Shown: piece by piece, positions 45,195 through 54,428 of the stretch
Position numbering within the stretch: the stretch's first letter is position 1
Layout: every line of letters starts with the position of its first letter
Assembly (NCBI RefSeq): GCF_958445495.1
Contig: NZ_CAUCSQ010000017.1
Span: 30,025 to 94,024, forward strand
Direction: 5' to 3'
DNA: 64,000 nucleotides
Origin: an uncultured Bacteroides sp.
Lineage (GTDB): Bacteria; Bacteroidota; Bacteroidia; Bacteroidales; Bacteroidaceae
Translations under genes and position numbers: made by a program
Notes under the pieces: model-generated
Seen by the model: only the letters and a program-made list of their open reading frames with translations
Databases searched by the model: none
Told to the model about the DNA's origin: nothing

Positions 45195-46766
45195 TTAACT
45201 TGATTTTGTTTCATGATATTCTTCTTCCGTATTTACTGCCCAAATATTTTCTTTGGAAGTTTTATTGTCCCTGATATTTTTCACAGCCTCCATAGCTGTC
45301 AACATAGAATGGTCCATATTATTATAACGATGCTGCCCATTTCTACCAATACAGTACAAATTTTCTATCCCATCAAGAAATGATTTTACTTTATCAAGTT
45401 CATAATAAGCTCCAAAATAAGAAGGATAAGCTTTCTTTATTTTTATTTGAGTACTATCTAGCACATCCTTCTTATCAAGAATTCCAATTTTTTCCAACTC
45501 ATCAATAGCCATCTCTATAAATGCTTTTTCATCCATCTGCCACATTTCATCCCCTTCAGTGCAAAAATACTCTAGCCCAACCCACATTGTGTTTTTGTAA
45601 TCTTGAACCATATAAGGAGACCAATTATTAAAAATCTGTAGACGACCAATCTTTACATCACGTTCCTGAATATAAATCCAAGTATCCGGTACACGTTTCT
45701 GCCATGTTTTAATTGAGGTTTCATTCTTGATTTTCAATTCTTTTACAAGTAAACCAACTGTTATAAAGTCTCGATATGGCAGTTCAGAAGCAATTCTACG
45801 TACTTCTACGGGAACTTCAATGCCGTCAATAGCAGCAACTAAGTCTTTGATAGGCATGGAAGACAACAAATAGTCACATCTTCTATTAACAATTTTTCCA
45901 TTCTCTTCCGAATCTACAGATACAACCTTATTGGCTTCTACATAAATACGAGTCACTTTACTTTTCATTATGACATCCGCATCCGGTTGAATATCTCTGG
46001 CAACCGTTTCCCACAACTGTCCCGGACCAAACTTCGGGTAAATAAATCTTTCGATTAGTGATGTTTCTACGTCTTTTTGACTTATATCGTCACTCTTCTT
46101 CTTAGGTAAAAACATATTTTTCAATACAGCCATAATAGACAGCCCTTTTACACGCTGCGCCCCCCAATCTGCACCAAGTTTTGACGGATGTACTCCCCAC
46201 ACTTTTTCCGTATAATCTTCAAAAAACATTTTGTAAAGAGGACGTCCAAAACGATTGATATAAAAATCTTCCAAAGATTTTTCTTCACGCTTAAATGCCG
46301 CAGAATACAAATACCCCAAACCAGCCTGAACTGTACGGATTAACCCCATATTAGTAAATGTCTGCAACTTTAAAGAGATTGGATAATCAAAGAAATTACG
46401 TAAATAAAAGATACGAGAAACTCTTTGACGAAGCAACATCACCCTATCTTCTTGCTCAGGATCTACATTCCCCAATAAAGTCACATCTTTTTCTGTATTA
46501 AGTAATATCTGGTCGGAAGAAGGTTTTCCTTGCAAAGGCATTACTTTACTCCACCAACTCATCACCTCATTACTTTTAGAAAAGAAACGATGTCCGCCAA
46601 TATCAATTCTATTTCCCTTGTAACGCACTGTTTTAGAGATTCCTCCTATCTCGTCAGATTCTTCCAAAACAACAGGGTGTACCGGGGTCTTCAACAATTC
46701 ATGAGCTGCTGTTAAACCTGCAGGGCCTGCTCCAACAATAATCGCCGTCTTCTTAACTTCTTCCAT
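45195..46766 (-). CDS. FAD-dependent oxidoreductase, amine-oxidase/UGM-like
   Basis: A 523-residue flavoprotein with an N-terminal dinucleotide fold (AIIVGAGPAGLTAAHELL, then VVLEESDEIGGISKTV) and the RIDIGGHRFFSKS segment seen in protoporphyrinogen-oxidase-like and UDP-galactopyranose-mutase-like enzymes. The C-terminus has the second FAD motif (ENLYCIGRNGQHRYNNMDHSM). Homologues are frequent in Bacteroidetes surface-glycan clusters, where they are assumed to oxidise or isomerise a nucleotide or lipid-linked sugar. The substrate is unknown. It lies between the epimerase-like gene (9-base gap) and gtrA. Confidence 0.82.
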   Translation of the reverse strand: MEEVKKTAIIVGAGPAGLTAAHELLKTPVHPVVLEESDEIGGISKTVRYKGNRIDIGGHRFFSKSNEVMSWWSKVMPLQGKPSSDQILLNTEKDVTLLGNVDPEQEDRVMLLRQRVSRIFYLRNFFDYPISLKLQTFTNMGLIRTVQAGLGYLYSAAFKREEKSLEDFYINRFGRPLYKMFFEDYTEKVWGVHPSKLGADWGAQRVKGLSIMAVLKNMFLPKKKSDDISQKDVETSLIERFIYPKFGPGQLWETVARDIQPDADVIMKSKVTRIYVEANKVVSVDSEENGKIVNRRCDYLLSSMPIKDLVAAIDGIEVPVEVRRIASELPYRDFITVGLLVKELKIKNETSIKTWQKRVPDTWIYIQERDVKIGRLQIFNNWSPYMVQDYKNTMWVGLEYFCTEGDEMWQMDEKAFIEMAIDELEKIGILDKKDVLDSTQIKIKKAYPSYFGAYYELDKVKSFLDGIENLYCIGRNGQHRYNNMDHSMLTAMEAVKNIRDNKTSKENIWAVNTEEEYHETKSS

Positions 46767-46775
46767 ATCTATCTT

Positions 46776-47663
46776 TTATTTATCTATCAACAAAGAATTC
46801 TTATCTAACTCATTTTTATGTAATAAATACCAATCATATAAACATTCAACAGCCTCTTTTATCGGAGTAAATTTCAAATCCTTATATTCATTTCGTAATC
46901 TTTGATTGTCACCGCTATATTCCAATCCCAATCCTTCTTGTGCAATTAGAATCGGTAATTCCAGTTTCCCGGATATCTTTCGAACCATCAAGGCTAATTC
47001 ATACAAAGATATCGACCGTTCAGGAGTTATATTATATGCCTTATAATGAGGAGTCCCTGATATAAACCAGTCTAAAATGGGCATCAAATCATCTATATAT
47101 AGATAATCAAAATTACGATTTTGTTTAATTGTTATTGGCAAATCAAACAAAGATTTACAAATTGCATTTGAAATAAATCGTATCGCATAATCTTCATATT
47201 TGCCGAAAATACCAAAAACACGTAAATCATAAATATTTCGGCTATGTTCTATCGCCTTTTCACAGACATACTTACAAAAGCCATGTTCGTCAATTGGAAT
47301 ATTATTTTTCCAGTCTTCTTCCTTAACTTTCGGACGATAGTTCCTATTATCATAAATTGCTCCGGAACCTATCACCAACATCTTTTCGTATTGTCCAGAA
47401 TAACGTTCCAAATTAAAAAACATTCTGGTATTAGTAAAAAACAGATTATTAAAATCTCTGGCATTTCGATGAGTTGGTTTAACAGCTGCGTGAATCACAA
47501 TATCCGGATGATGCGATACAAAATATTGTGCTACACTCTTCTCATCCGCAACATTCAGTTCTTTACTGGAAGGAGCATCTATCAAATACTTCTCAACTAA
47601 AGGACTTTCTAAAATATTCCTCCCTATAAAGCCACTCCCACCAGTTAATAAGATTGTTTTCAT
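46776..47663 (-). CDS. NAD(P)-dependent nucleotide-sugar reductase/epimerase (SDR family)
   Basis: A 295-residue extended short-chain dehydrogenase: TGGSGFIG at the N-terminus for cofactor binding, VIHAAVKP, VIGSGAIYDNR and LRVFGIFGKYEDY. The usual catalytic YxxxK is read as HGFCK, with H127 where tyrosine is expected and K131 kept. It follows rfbG with a TAATG overlap, so it belongs to the CDP-sugar operon. A role as 4-ketoreductase finishing a CDP-3,6-dideoxyhexose or its branched product (YerF-like) is proposed from position. The missing tyrosine makes activity uncertain. Confidence 0.75.
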   Translation of the reverse strand: MKTILLTGGSGFIGRNILESPLVEKYLIDAPSSKELNVADEKSVAQYFVSHHPDIVIHAAVKPTHRNARDFNNLFFTNTRMFFNLERYSGQYEKMLVIGSGAIYDNRNYRPKVKEEDWKNNIPIDEHGFCKYVCEKAIEHSRNIYDLRVFGIFGKYEDYAIRFISNAICKSLFDLPITIKQNRNFDYLYIDDLMPILDWFISGTPHYKAYNITPERSISLYELALMVRKISGKLELPILIAQEGLGLEYSGDNQRLRNEYKDLKFTPIKEAVECLYDWYLLHKNELDKNSLLIDK

Positions 47664-48733
47664 TAAGATATATATTTACCAATCTGTTCCACACACAAAC
47701 TATAAACGTCCTCATTTTTATATCGTTTATACCAATCAACAGTCAATTGGATTGTTCGTTCTATATCTAACCGCGGTTGCCAACCCAATTTAAAATAAAC
47801 TTTTGAAATATCAAGCATCAGCAATTTTGCTTCATGCAGACTATTGGGAACAGAAGAATCAACAAGAGAACCTTTACCATAATATTTCACGACCAACATC
47901 GCTATATCCCAAACATTTGCCACAGACTCTAATTTGGGTCCGAAATTCCATCCTTCACAATAATCAACAGGAGCATTCCACATTTTCTGAGCTAACAACA
48001 AATAACCGCTCAAAGGCTCTAACACATGCTGCCATGGACGTATAGATTGAGGACTTCTGATTTCAATATCTTTATTAGCTTCTAATGCCTTGATACAGTC
48101 CGGAATTATTCGGTCTTTTGCCCAATCACCACCACCAATCACATTACCGGCCCGTACACTGGCTATTGATTTTCCATGCACATTATAATTAATAGGATTG
48201 AAAAAAGAACGTCTCCACGAAGAAATAGCGATCTCGGCACAACCTTTTGAAGAAGAATAAGGATCATAACCTCCCATCGGTTCATTTTCACGATATCCCC
48301 ACAATTGTTCCGTATTCTCGTAACACTTATCAGTAGTAATCATAACAGCAACTTTTACGCTATTAGTCATACGTACAGCTTCCATTACATGAATTGTACC
48401 CATCACATTTGTTTCATAAGTCTCCACTGGAATCTCATAAGATTCTCTGACAAGTGGCTGAGCAGCCAAATGAAAAACGATCTCAGGCTGATAGTCACTA
48501 AAGATTTTTTTTATCAGCTCACCGTTACGAATATCTCCCCGTAAATCTGTAATTTTGGTTCCAATCCTGGAAAGGACAAAATTATCTTTCTCTGTAACAG
48601 GGGCTAATGCCAGTCCAATCACTTCAGCCCCCAATTCATGCAACCAAATAGAAAGCCACGAACCCTTAAAACCTGTGTGACCGGTTACCAGCACTCTTTT
48701 CCCACGATAAAAGTTATGAAAAATATCTACCAT
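47663..48733 (-). CDS. rfbG: CDP-glucose 4,6-dehydratase
   Basis: Converts CDP-D-glucose to CDP-4-keto-6-deoxyglucose. The 356-residue extended SDR enzyme has TGHTGFKGSWLSIWL at the NAD site, HLAAQPLVRESY, the ITTDKCYEN active-site segment with its D and K neighbours, YDPYSSSKG (YxxxK with Y and K), and RAGNVIGGGDWAKDR, a signature that separates CDP-glucose dehydratase from dTDP-glucose dehydratase. It is 12 bases after rfbF and overlaps the next gene by one base. Confidence 0.95.
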   Translation of the reverse strand: MVDIFHNFYRGKRVLVTGHTGFKGSWLSIWLHELGAEVIGLALAPVTEKDNFVLSRIGTKITDLRGDIRNGELIKKIFSDYQPEIVFHLAAQPLVRESYEIPVETYETNVMGTIHVMEAVRMTNSVKVAVMITTDKCYENTEQLWGYRENEPMGGYDPYSSSKGCAEIAISSWRRSFFNPINYNVHGKSIASVRAGNVIGGGDWAKDRIIPDCIKALEANKDIEIRSPQSIRPWQHVLEPLSGYLLLAQKMWNAPVDYCEGWNFGPKLESVANVWDIAMLVVKYYGKGSLVDSSVPNSLHEAKLLMLDISKVYFKLGWQPRLDIERTIQLTVDWYKRYKNEDVYSLCVEQIGKYIS

Positions 48734-48745
48734 TTCACTTTGTTT

Positions 48746-49525
48746 TTATTCCCAAACTTTCCAAGGAGCCTTGTTTTTTTCCCACATTTCATTCAACTCC
48801 GAATTATCTCTCAATGTATCCATCGGCTTCCAAAAACCGCGATGTTTATAAGCATGCATCTCCCCGTCTCTAGCTATTTCTTCTAGGGGTTTACCTTCAA
48901 AAACCGTTAAATCTCCATCTTTTATATAATCTATCACGCCCGGCTCACAAATAAAATAGCCAGCATTAATCCAATTACGGTCACCATCCGGTTTTTCCAT
49001 AAAGGACTTCACCTTATTTGTCCTCAAATCAATCTCCAACGCTCCAAATTTTCCCCCCGGTTTATATGCTGTCACAGAAAGTAAACAACCTGATTTTTCA
49101 TGTTCTATAATTGTATCTGCAATATTCAGATCTGTCACTCCGTCACCATAGGTTAGAAGGAAACGCTCATTTTCAATATACTTTTGTACCCGTTTAATTC
49201 TGCCACCAGTCATTGTATTAAGTCCTGTATCAACCATCGTCACACGCCAATTTTCAGAATGGTTATCCAGTATCTTTACAGAATTATTAGATAAATCTAC
49301 TGTCATATCACAATTGTGACGGAAATAATTAGCAAAATACTCTTTTATAACATATTGTTTATATCCGCAGCAGATAATAAAATCGTTAATGCCATAATGG
49401 CTATAAGTTTTCATTATATGCCATAAAATAGGTTTACCACCAATTTCTACCATCGGCTTTGGTATCAAATTCGTGGCTTCACTCAATCTCGAGCCAAAAC
49501 CACCGGCTAAAATGACAGCTTTCAT
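48746..49525 (-). CDS. rfbF: Glucose-1-phosphate cytidylyltransferase
   Basis: Makes CDP-D-glucose from CTP and glucose-1-phosphate. The 259-residue nucleotidyltransferase has LAGGFGSRLSEATNLIPKPM for nucleotide binding, GGKPILWHIM, the YGDGVTDL metal site, and INAGYFICEPG. The sequence KQYVIKEYF and the 259-residue length fit RfbF and not the dTDP-forming RmlA. It is second in rfbH-rfbF-rfbG. Confidence 0.95.
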   Translation of the reverse strand: MKAVILAGGFGSRLSEATNLIPKPMVEIGGKPILWHIMKTYSHYGINDFIICCGYKQYVIKEYFANYFRHNCDMTVDLSNNSVKILDNHSENWRVTMVDTGLNTMTGGRIKRVQKYIENERFLLTYGDGVTDLNIADTIIEHEKSGCLLSVTAYKPGGKFGALEIDLRTNKVKSFMEKPDGDRNWINAGYFICEPGVIDYIKDGDLTVFEGKPLEEIARDGEMHAYKHRGFWKPMDTLRDNSELNEMWEKNKAPWKVWE

Positions 49526-49552
49526 GATCTCATTTATTTTGCGTATAATTTA

Positions 49553-50896
49553 CTAATGCGAATCCACAAACGATTTAATCGTATCTACCATAAACTGTAA
49601 CATTTCCGGTTTCATTCCCGGATATACACCAATCCAGAAGGTATTATTCATTACAAAATCCGTATTTACCAATTCACCTATAACACGATATCCCTTATCA
49701 CTTTGTTTCATCTCATCAAAAGCAGGATGCTTCAACAAATTACCGGCAAAAAGATTACGAGTCTGAATTCTATTATTTTCCAGATATTCAGATAGTTCAT
49801 TACGAGTAAAGCCTGCATTTTCTGCCACGGAAATAAGAAAACCGAACCAACTTGGATTAGATTTTTTTTCAGCTTCTGGTAAAATCAACCCCTTTGTTCC
49901 TAACAGTTTCTCTTTCAGAAATTTGAAATTGTTTCTACGCGCAGTTACAATCTGATCCAACTTTTCTAATTGAGCACACCCAATAGCAGCTTGCATATCA
50001 GTCACCTTCAAATTATACCCAAAGTGAGAATACACATACTTATGATCGTATCCAAGAGGCAGTTCACCATACTGTTTACTAAAACGCGATTTGCATGTAT
50101 TATCTACCCCTCCTATACACCAACAATCACGCCCCCAATCACGAAACGAATTAATCAACCGATGTAATAGAGGATCATTAGTATAAACCGCCCCTCCTTC
50201 TCCCATAGTCATGTGGTGAGGAGGATAAAAACTTGAGGTCCCGATATGACCAAAAGTTCCAGTTTTACGAGTTTCACCTTTTAATGTATATTCCGTTCCA
50301 AGCGCATCACAATTATCTTCTACTAACCAAAGATTATGAGTATCACAAAATTCCTTTACGGCCTCCAAATTAAACGCATTTCCCAAGGAATGAGCAATCA
50401 TTACCGCTTTGGTTTTTTCCGAATAAGCCGCTTCTAACTGTGTAACGTCAATATTATATTCAGGAACAGTAATATCTACAAATACAGGAACTGCACCATA
50501 CTGTATACATGGAGTTACAGTAGTAGGAAATCCACAGGCTACTGTTATCACTTCATCACCTCTTTTTATTCGGCGTTCCCCCAATTCAGGAGAAGTCAAA
50601 GACATGAATGCCAACAAATTAGCAGAGGAACCTGAATTCGTTAATGAACAGAACCTAACTCCCAACCACTCTGCAAGTTTTTTTTCAAAACGATGTGCCC
50701 ACGGACCAGCAGTCAACCAAAAATCCAAAGAAGAATCTACAAGGTTCACTAATTCTTCTTCATTAAAATAACGACCGCCATAATTAACAAATGTTTCACC
50801 TGGGACAAACTCTTTAGACTGTCCGAAAGTTTCAGCGTAATATTCTTTCACAAGTGAAAGTATCTGTTCTTTCAAATTCTTTTCTTTCTGTTCCAT
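49553..50896 (-). CDS. rfbH: CDP-4-keto-6-deoxyglucose 3-dehydratase (E1, RfbH)
   Basis: A PMP- and [2Fe-2S]-dependent enzyme that removes the 3-hydroxyl of CDP-4-keto-6-deoxyglucose. The 447-residue aminotransferase-fold protein has histidine (H227/H228 in PPHHMTMGEGG) where aminotransferases have the PLP lysine, the known mark of E1 dehydrases. Cysteines in DNCDALG and DCWCIGGVDNTC are suited to bind the iron-sulfur cluster. The usual reductase partner E3 (AscD/DdhD) is not in the window. It is the first gene of the operon, with a -7 box 69 bases upstream. Confidence 0.93.
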   Translation of the reverse strand: MEQKEKNLKEQILSLVKEYYAETFGQSKEFVPGETFVNYGGRYFNEEELVNLVDSSLDFWLTAGPWAHRFEKKLAEWLGVRFCSLTNSGSSANLLAFMSLTSPELGERRIKRGDEVITVACGFPTTVTPCIQYGAVPVFVDITVPEYNIDVTQLEAAYSEKTKAVMIAHSLGNAFNLEAVKEFCDTHNLWLVEDNCDALGTEYTLKGETRKTGTFGHIGTSSFYPPHHMTMGEGGAVYTNDPLLHRLINSFRDWGRDCWCIGGVDNTCKSRFSKQYGELPLGYDHKYVYSHFGYNLKVTDMQAAIGCAQLEKLDQIVTARRNNFKFLKEKLLGTKGLILPEAEKKSNPSWFGFLISVAENAGFTRNELSEYLENNRIQTRNLFAGNLLKHPAFDEMKQSDKGYRVIGELVNTDFVMNNTFWIGVYPGMKPEMLQFMVDTIKSFVDSH

Positions 50897-50964
50897 TTTA
50901 AAAATCCTTAAATCCTCTTATCAAAATCACTTTCAAAGGTTAGCCACTTCTATAATTAAATGCA

Positions 50965-50972
50965 CAAAGATA
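50965..50972 (-). promoter_or_regulatory. Promoter -7 box for the rfbHFG operon
   Basis: TATCTTTG on the minus strand, an exact TAnnTTTG match, 68 bases before the rfbH ATG. The -33 region has no TTG. It could drive the genes from rfbH to the gtrA-like gene at 42924, all closely spaced. Confidence 0.55.
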
Positions 50973-51013
50973 TGAAATATTGCATGTCCTTTACATTTAT
51001 TATACAAAAAAGA

Positions 51014-52054
51014 TTATTTTCCCATACTGTTTAATACATCCACAGCCTCGGTTACCGCTACAGCAAAATATTCACCCTTAGAAAGTTTACGGCTGATTAC
51101 AGCAACGTTCTTTTGCATTTCAACATACTGTTCCAAAGTCAATCCTGACAAAATCTTATCCAAATCTTTTAAAGAATCAACACATATACCAATTTTATGT
51201 TCACGAACAAAAGAAGCTAAAGCTGCTTTGTTCCAAATAATAATAGGTAATCCGCAGCGAATATAAAGCGAAGTTTTATGAGGATTATTATATTGAAGAT
51301 ATTCTCCCCAATCACCGATACAGGAAGAAACTGACGAGCCATCCCACACTAACCCAAAGTCTCCCTGTGCAGTAGCAATTAAGTCATCGGACTTAACAAA
51401 TTCCATATAAGTAAAATGCTCTTTCCCTTTCACCTTATCAAGTTCAAAACCTGATCCATAAAGATTTAGATGGAACGAAGAATCAACATGAGCACCGATT
51501 TCATATAAAAAAGCATTTTTTCTAGGATTTAGCCCACCCGCATAAAGTATCTTAAACGGTTTCCGCACCTGCCTAGAAACGGGCGCAACAGAAGCGGAAA
51601 GATAATCGAAAATCCCCAATACCCCCACCTGGGCCTGACAATGATGAAGTTCAAGCCACTGCTTCATCTTTTCATTATGAGCAATAATATAATCCGAATG
51701 ATTCAAACGTCTAATTTCTTGTCCAACAGTCAATTTCTTTCGACGGAAGCTACCTAAATCATGGATAATTGTCACAACCTTGACACCTCTGAGATGTGCC
51801 ATATTACAAACAAACGTATAATATTTTTTTAATGGGTATTGTAAAACCAGGACATCTCCTTTACGAAAACAAAAAGGAGCTTTTAACACTCCCAAAAGAG
51901 TTACGGCAAACGCCAATATACTGTTATGATAAGTAGTTTGTTTCAATCCCACATTCCGAAATGACAATTCAGACATAATCTGTTCAATATCAGATTTAGC
52001 CTTATTCCCTGCGCTAGAAAGCCCTTTATAATTACGAGACAAATAACAATTCAT
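51014..52054 (-). CDS. Putative galactofuranosyltransferase
   Basis: A 346-residue GT-B type glycosyltransferase resembling beta-1,6-galactofuranosyltransferases (WbbI-like): N-terminal SRNYKGLSSAGNKAKSDIE, VTIIHDLGSFR, HNEKMKQWL, then KILYAGGLNPRKN and the donor-site region DFGLVWDGSSVSSC...YNNPHKTSLYIRCGLPI. It starts 1 base after glf, so the UDP-galactofuranose maker and its presumed user are coupled. The precise linkage cannot be told. Confidence 0.8.
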   Translation of the reverse strand: MNCYLSRNYKGLSSAGNKAKSDIEQIMSELSFRNVGLKQTTYHNSILAFAVTLLGVLKAPFCFRKGDVLVLQYPLKKYYTFVCNMAHLRGVKVVTIIHDLGSFRRKKLTVGQEIRRLNHSDYIIAHNEKMKQWLELHHCQAQVGVLGIFDYLSASVAPVSRQVRKPFKILYAGGLNPRKNAFLYEIGAHVDSSFHLNLYGSGFELDKVKGKEHFTYMEFVKSDDLIATAQGDFGLVWDGSSVSSCIGDWGEYLQYNNPHKTSLYIRCGLPIIIWNKAALASFVREHKIGICVDSLKDLDKILSGLTLEQYVEMQKNVAVISRKLSKGEYFAVAVTEAVDVLNSMGK

Positions 52055-52055
52055 A

Positions 52056-53177
52056 TTATTTTTTGCTAATTTCTATTTCCTTTTCCGCTAACCTCAACGC
52101 CGCCTCTACCGTATCATCCATATCCAGATAAGCATATTTTCCCAAACGTCCACCGAATAACACATTACTCTCTCGTTTACCAAGCTCCTGATATTTATAA
52201 TATAGTTTCATATTTTTTTCATCATTCACCGGATAATAAGGTTCCTTCCCCACTTCAAATGAATCCGGATATTCATAAGTTATCACCGTTGTCGGCTGAA
52301 CACCAAACTCAAAATGCTTATGTTCAATTACCCTCGTATAAGGAACCTCACGCTCGCAATAATTAACAACAGCGTTACCTTGAAAATTGTCAATATCCAA
52401 ATGATGATGTTCAAAACATAGACTACGATATTCCAAATGCCCAAAACAATAGTCAAAATATTCGTCAACACAACCTGTGAAAAGAATTTTATCAGCCATC
52501 TCCTCCAATTCATTTCTGTTGTCAGAGAAATTTATACCCAAACGAACATCAACACTCTCCAATAAAGAATCTATCAAAACATTATACCCTCCGTAAGGAA
52601 TACCCTGATAAGCATCATTAAAATAATTATTATCATATACAAAACGAAAAGGAATTCTTTTGATAATAAAAGGTGGCAGCTCTTTAGCCGAACGTCCCCA
52701 TTGTTTTTCCGTATATCCCTTAATCAGACAAATATAAATATCTTTTCCACATAGCTTCAATGCTTGTTCTTCTAAATTTTGCGGGATTTTTATATAATCA
52801 TATTCCTTACGCTGTTCTTCTATTTTCGCCTTTGCCTCTACAGGAGTTTTAACCCCCCATAATTGGGAAAAGGTATTCATATTAAAAGGCAAATTATATA
52901 GTTTTCCCCCAAAACAAGCCAGCGGTGAATTCGTATATCGATTAAATCTTACAAATCGATTTACAAATTCCCACACTTCCGAATTATCTGTATGAAAGAT
53001 ATGGGCTCCATATTTATGAACACGTATTCCTTCAATTTCTTCACAATAAATATTTCCACCTTTATGAGAACGTTTATCTATCACTATACAGGAATAACCT
53101 GCCTGACGCATCCGATAAGCAAATACAGCTCCATATAAACCTGCGCCCACAATTAAATAGTCATACTTCCGTTCCAT
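52056..53177 (-). CDS. glf: UDP-galactopyranose mutase
   Basis: A flavoenzyme that interconverts UDP-galactopyranose and UDP-galactofuranose. The 373-residue protein has the FAD fold YDYLIVGAGLYGAVFA, the KGGNIYCEE and HKYGAHIFHT segments of UGM, KGYTEKQWG, RIPFRFVYDNNYFNDAYQGIP and the C-terminal LFGGRLGKYAYLDMD. The frame is open upstream to 53225, but the ATG at 53177 (MERKYDYL) is the family start and follows a promoter box. Galactofuranose occurs in bacterial surface glycans and not in the host, which makes this gene a marker of an exposed glycan. Confidence 0.96.
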   Translation of the reverse strand: MERKYDYLIVGAGLYGAVFAYRMRQAGYSCIVIDKRSHKGGNIYCEEIEGIRVHKYGAHIFHTDNSEVWEFVNRFVRFNRYTNSPLACFGGKLYNLPFNMNTFSQLWGVKTPVEAKAKIEEQRKEYDYIKIPQNLEEQALKLCGKDIYICLIKGYTEKQWGRSAKELPPFIIKRIPFRFVYDNNYFNDAYQGIPYGGYNVLIDSLLESVDVRLGINFSDNRNELEEMADKILFTGCVDEYFDYCFGHLEYRSLCFEHHHLDIDNFQGNAVVNYCEREVPYTRVIEHKHFEFGVQPTTVITYEYPDSFEVGKEPYYPVNDEKNMKLYYKYQELGKRESNVLFGGRLGKYAYLDMDDTVEAALRLAEKEIEISKK

Positions 53178-53205
53178 AAAATAGCCTTGAATTACAATAA
53201 TTAGA

Positions 53206-53213
53206 CAAAGATA
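53206..53213 (-). promoter_or_regulatory. Promoter -7 box for glf
   Basis: TATCTTTG on the minus strand, exact TAnnTTTG, 28 bases before the ATG at 53177. A distinct -33 box was not found. Confidence 0.55.
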
Positions 53214-53256
53214 CGCAAAATACACTTAGAAACGGAAGGGATTTTATTATTTTTAT

Positions 53257-53264
53257 TACATTTG
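53257..53264 (+). promoter_or_regulatory. Promoter -7 box for the GT4 gene
   Basis: TACATTTG, exact TAnnTTTG, 27 bases before the ATG at 53292 and overlapping the alternative in-frame start at 53262, which is thereby unlikely. It is divergent from the glf box. Confidence 0.6.
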
Positions 53265-53291
53265 CCCAATCATTTAAAAGTATCCGAATAT

Positions 53292-54428
53292 ATGAAAATA
53301 GGTTTCGACGGTAAACGAGCCGTACAAAACAATACAGGACTGGGTAATTACAGTCGTTTTGTAATAGATATATTGAGCGAATATTATAAAGAAAATCAAT
53401 ACCTAATCTATGCTCCAAAACATAAAGAAAATAAGATTCTGACACGCATTCTTCAAAAAGACAATACACAAATGATATATCCCATGTCTTTTTTATGGAA
53501 AAAATATAAATCTTTATGGAGAACATGGGGTATTAACAACCAGATAAAACAAGAAGGAGTTACACTTTTTCACGGACTTAGTAACGAACTTCCGTTAAAC
53601 ATAAAAAAAAGCCGGACAAAAAGCATAGTAACCATACATGACCTTATCTTTATCCGTTACCCACAATTCTATAAATGGATTGATAGATATATATATACTT
53701 ACAAATTCAGAAAAGCATGCGAAAATAGCAATCGCATTATCGCTATAAGCGAAATGACAAAGCGTGACATTATAGCTTTTTTCGGGATAGACGAACAGAA
53801 AATAGATGTTGTTTATCAAAGTTGTCATCCTATCTTTGAACAAGTAACTAGTAATGAACAAAAACAACAAGTACGACTTAAATACCAGTTACCCGACAAA
53901 TATATTTTAAATGTAGGCAGTATCGAAAGCCGTAAGAATTTACTCTTAATCGTAAAAGCCCTGAATTATATTCCTGAGGAAATACATTTAGTCGCTATCG
54001 GGAAAAGAACAACCTATACTGATAAAATCGAAGAATACATAACTGATCATCGACTCAACCAACGAGTACACATTTTACATAATATTCCTTTTCAAGAGTT
54101 ACCCGTATTTTATCAATTGGCAGAATTATTCGTATATCCCTCTTTCTTTGAAGGTTTCGGTATCCCTATCATTGAAGCTATACATTCCGGTTTACCGGTT
54201 ATTGCCGCCATGGGTTCATGCTTAGAAGAGGCGGGTGGTCCCGGTTCCATCTATATCGATCCAAACGACGAACAAGGACTTGCACAAAATATAAATAAAA
54301 TTCTATCTTCTCCCAAATTAGCTGATGAAATGAGAGCAAAAGGGAAATCATACGTAAAACGTTTTTCCCGTCAGGTTATAGCTCGAAATATCATGCAAGT
54401 ATATCAAAAAGCGTTAATTACCAACTAG
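53292..54428 (+). CDS. Glycosyltransferase family 4
   Basis: A 378-residue GT-B enzyme: N-terminal MKIGFDGKRAVQNNTGLGNYSR, the middle IVTIHDLIFIRYP, the C-terminal domain with ILNVGSIESRKN and the donor-site EX7E region FVYPSFFEGFGIPIIEAI. Related enzymes are mannosyl- or rhamnosyltransferases of O-antigen clusters; the sugar here is unknown. It diverges from glf, and its 3' end overlaps the convergent deacetylase gene by 11 bases. Confidence 0.88.
   Translation: MKIGFDGKRAVQNNTGLGNYSRFVIDILSEYYKENQYLIYAPKHKENKILTRILQKDNTQMIYPMSFLWKKYKSLWRTWGINNQIKQEGVTLFHGLSNELPLNIKKSRTKSIVTIHDLIFIRYPQFYKWIDRYIYTYKFRKACENSNRIIAISEMTKRDIIAFFGIDEQKIDVVYQSCHPIFEQVTSNEQKQQVRLKYQLPDKYILNVGSIESRKNLLLIVKALNYIPEEIHLVAIGKRTTYTDKIEEYITDHRLNQRVHILHNIPFQELPVFYQLAELFVYPSFFEGFGIPIIEAIHSGLPVIAAMGSCLEEAGGPGSIYIDPNDEQGLAQNINKILSSPKLADEMRAKGKSYVKRFSRQVIARNIMQVYQKALITN

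Noticed and set aside
45195..46766. Protoporphyrinogen oxidase (haem synthesis)
   Set aside because: Similarity is to the general FAD fold; the gene lies between a CDP-sugar SDR and gtrA, with no haem genes nearby.
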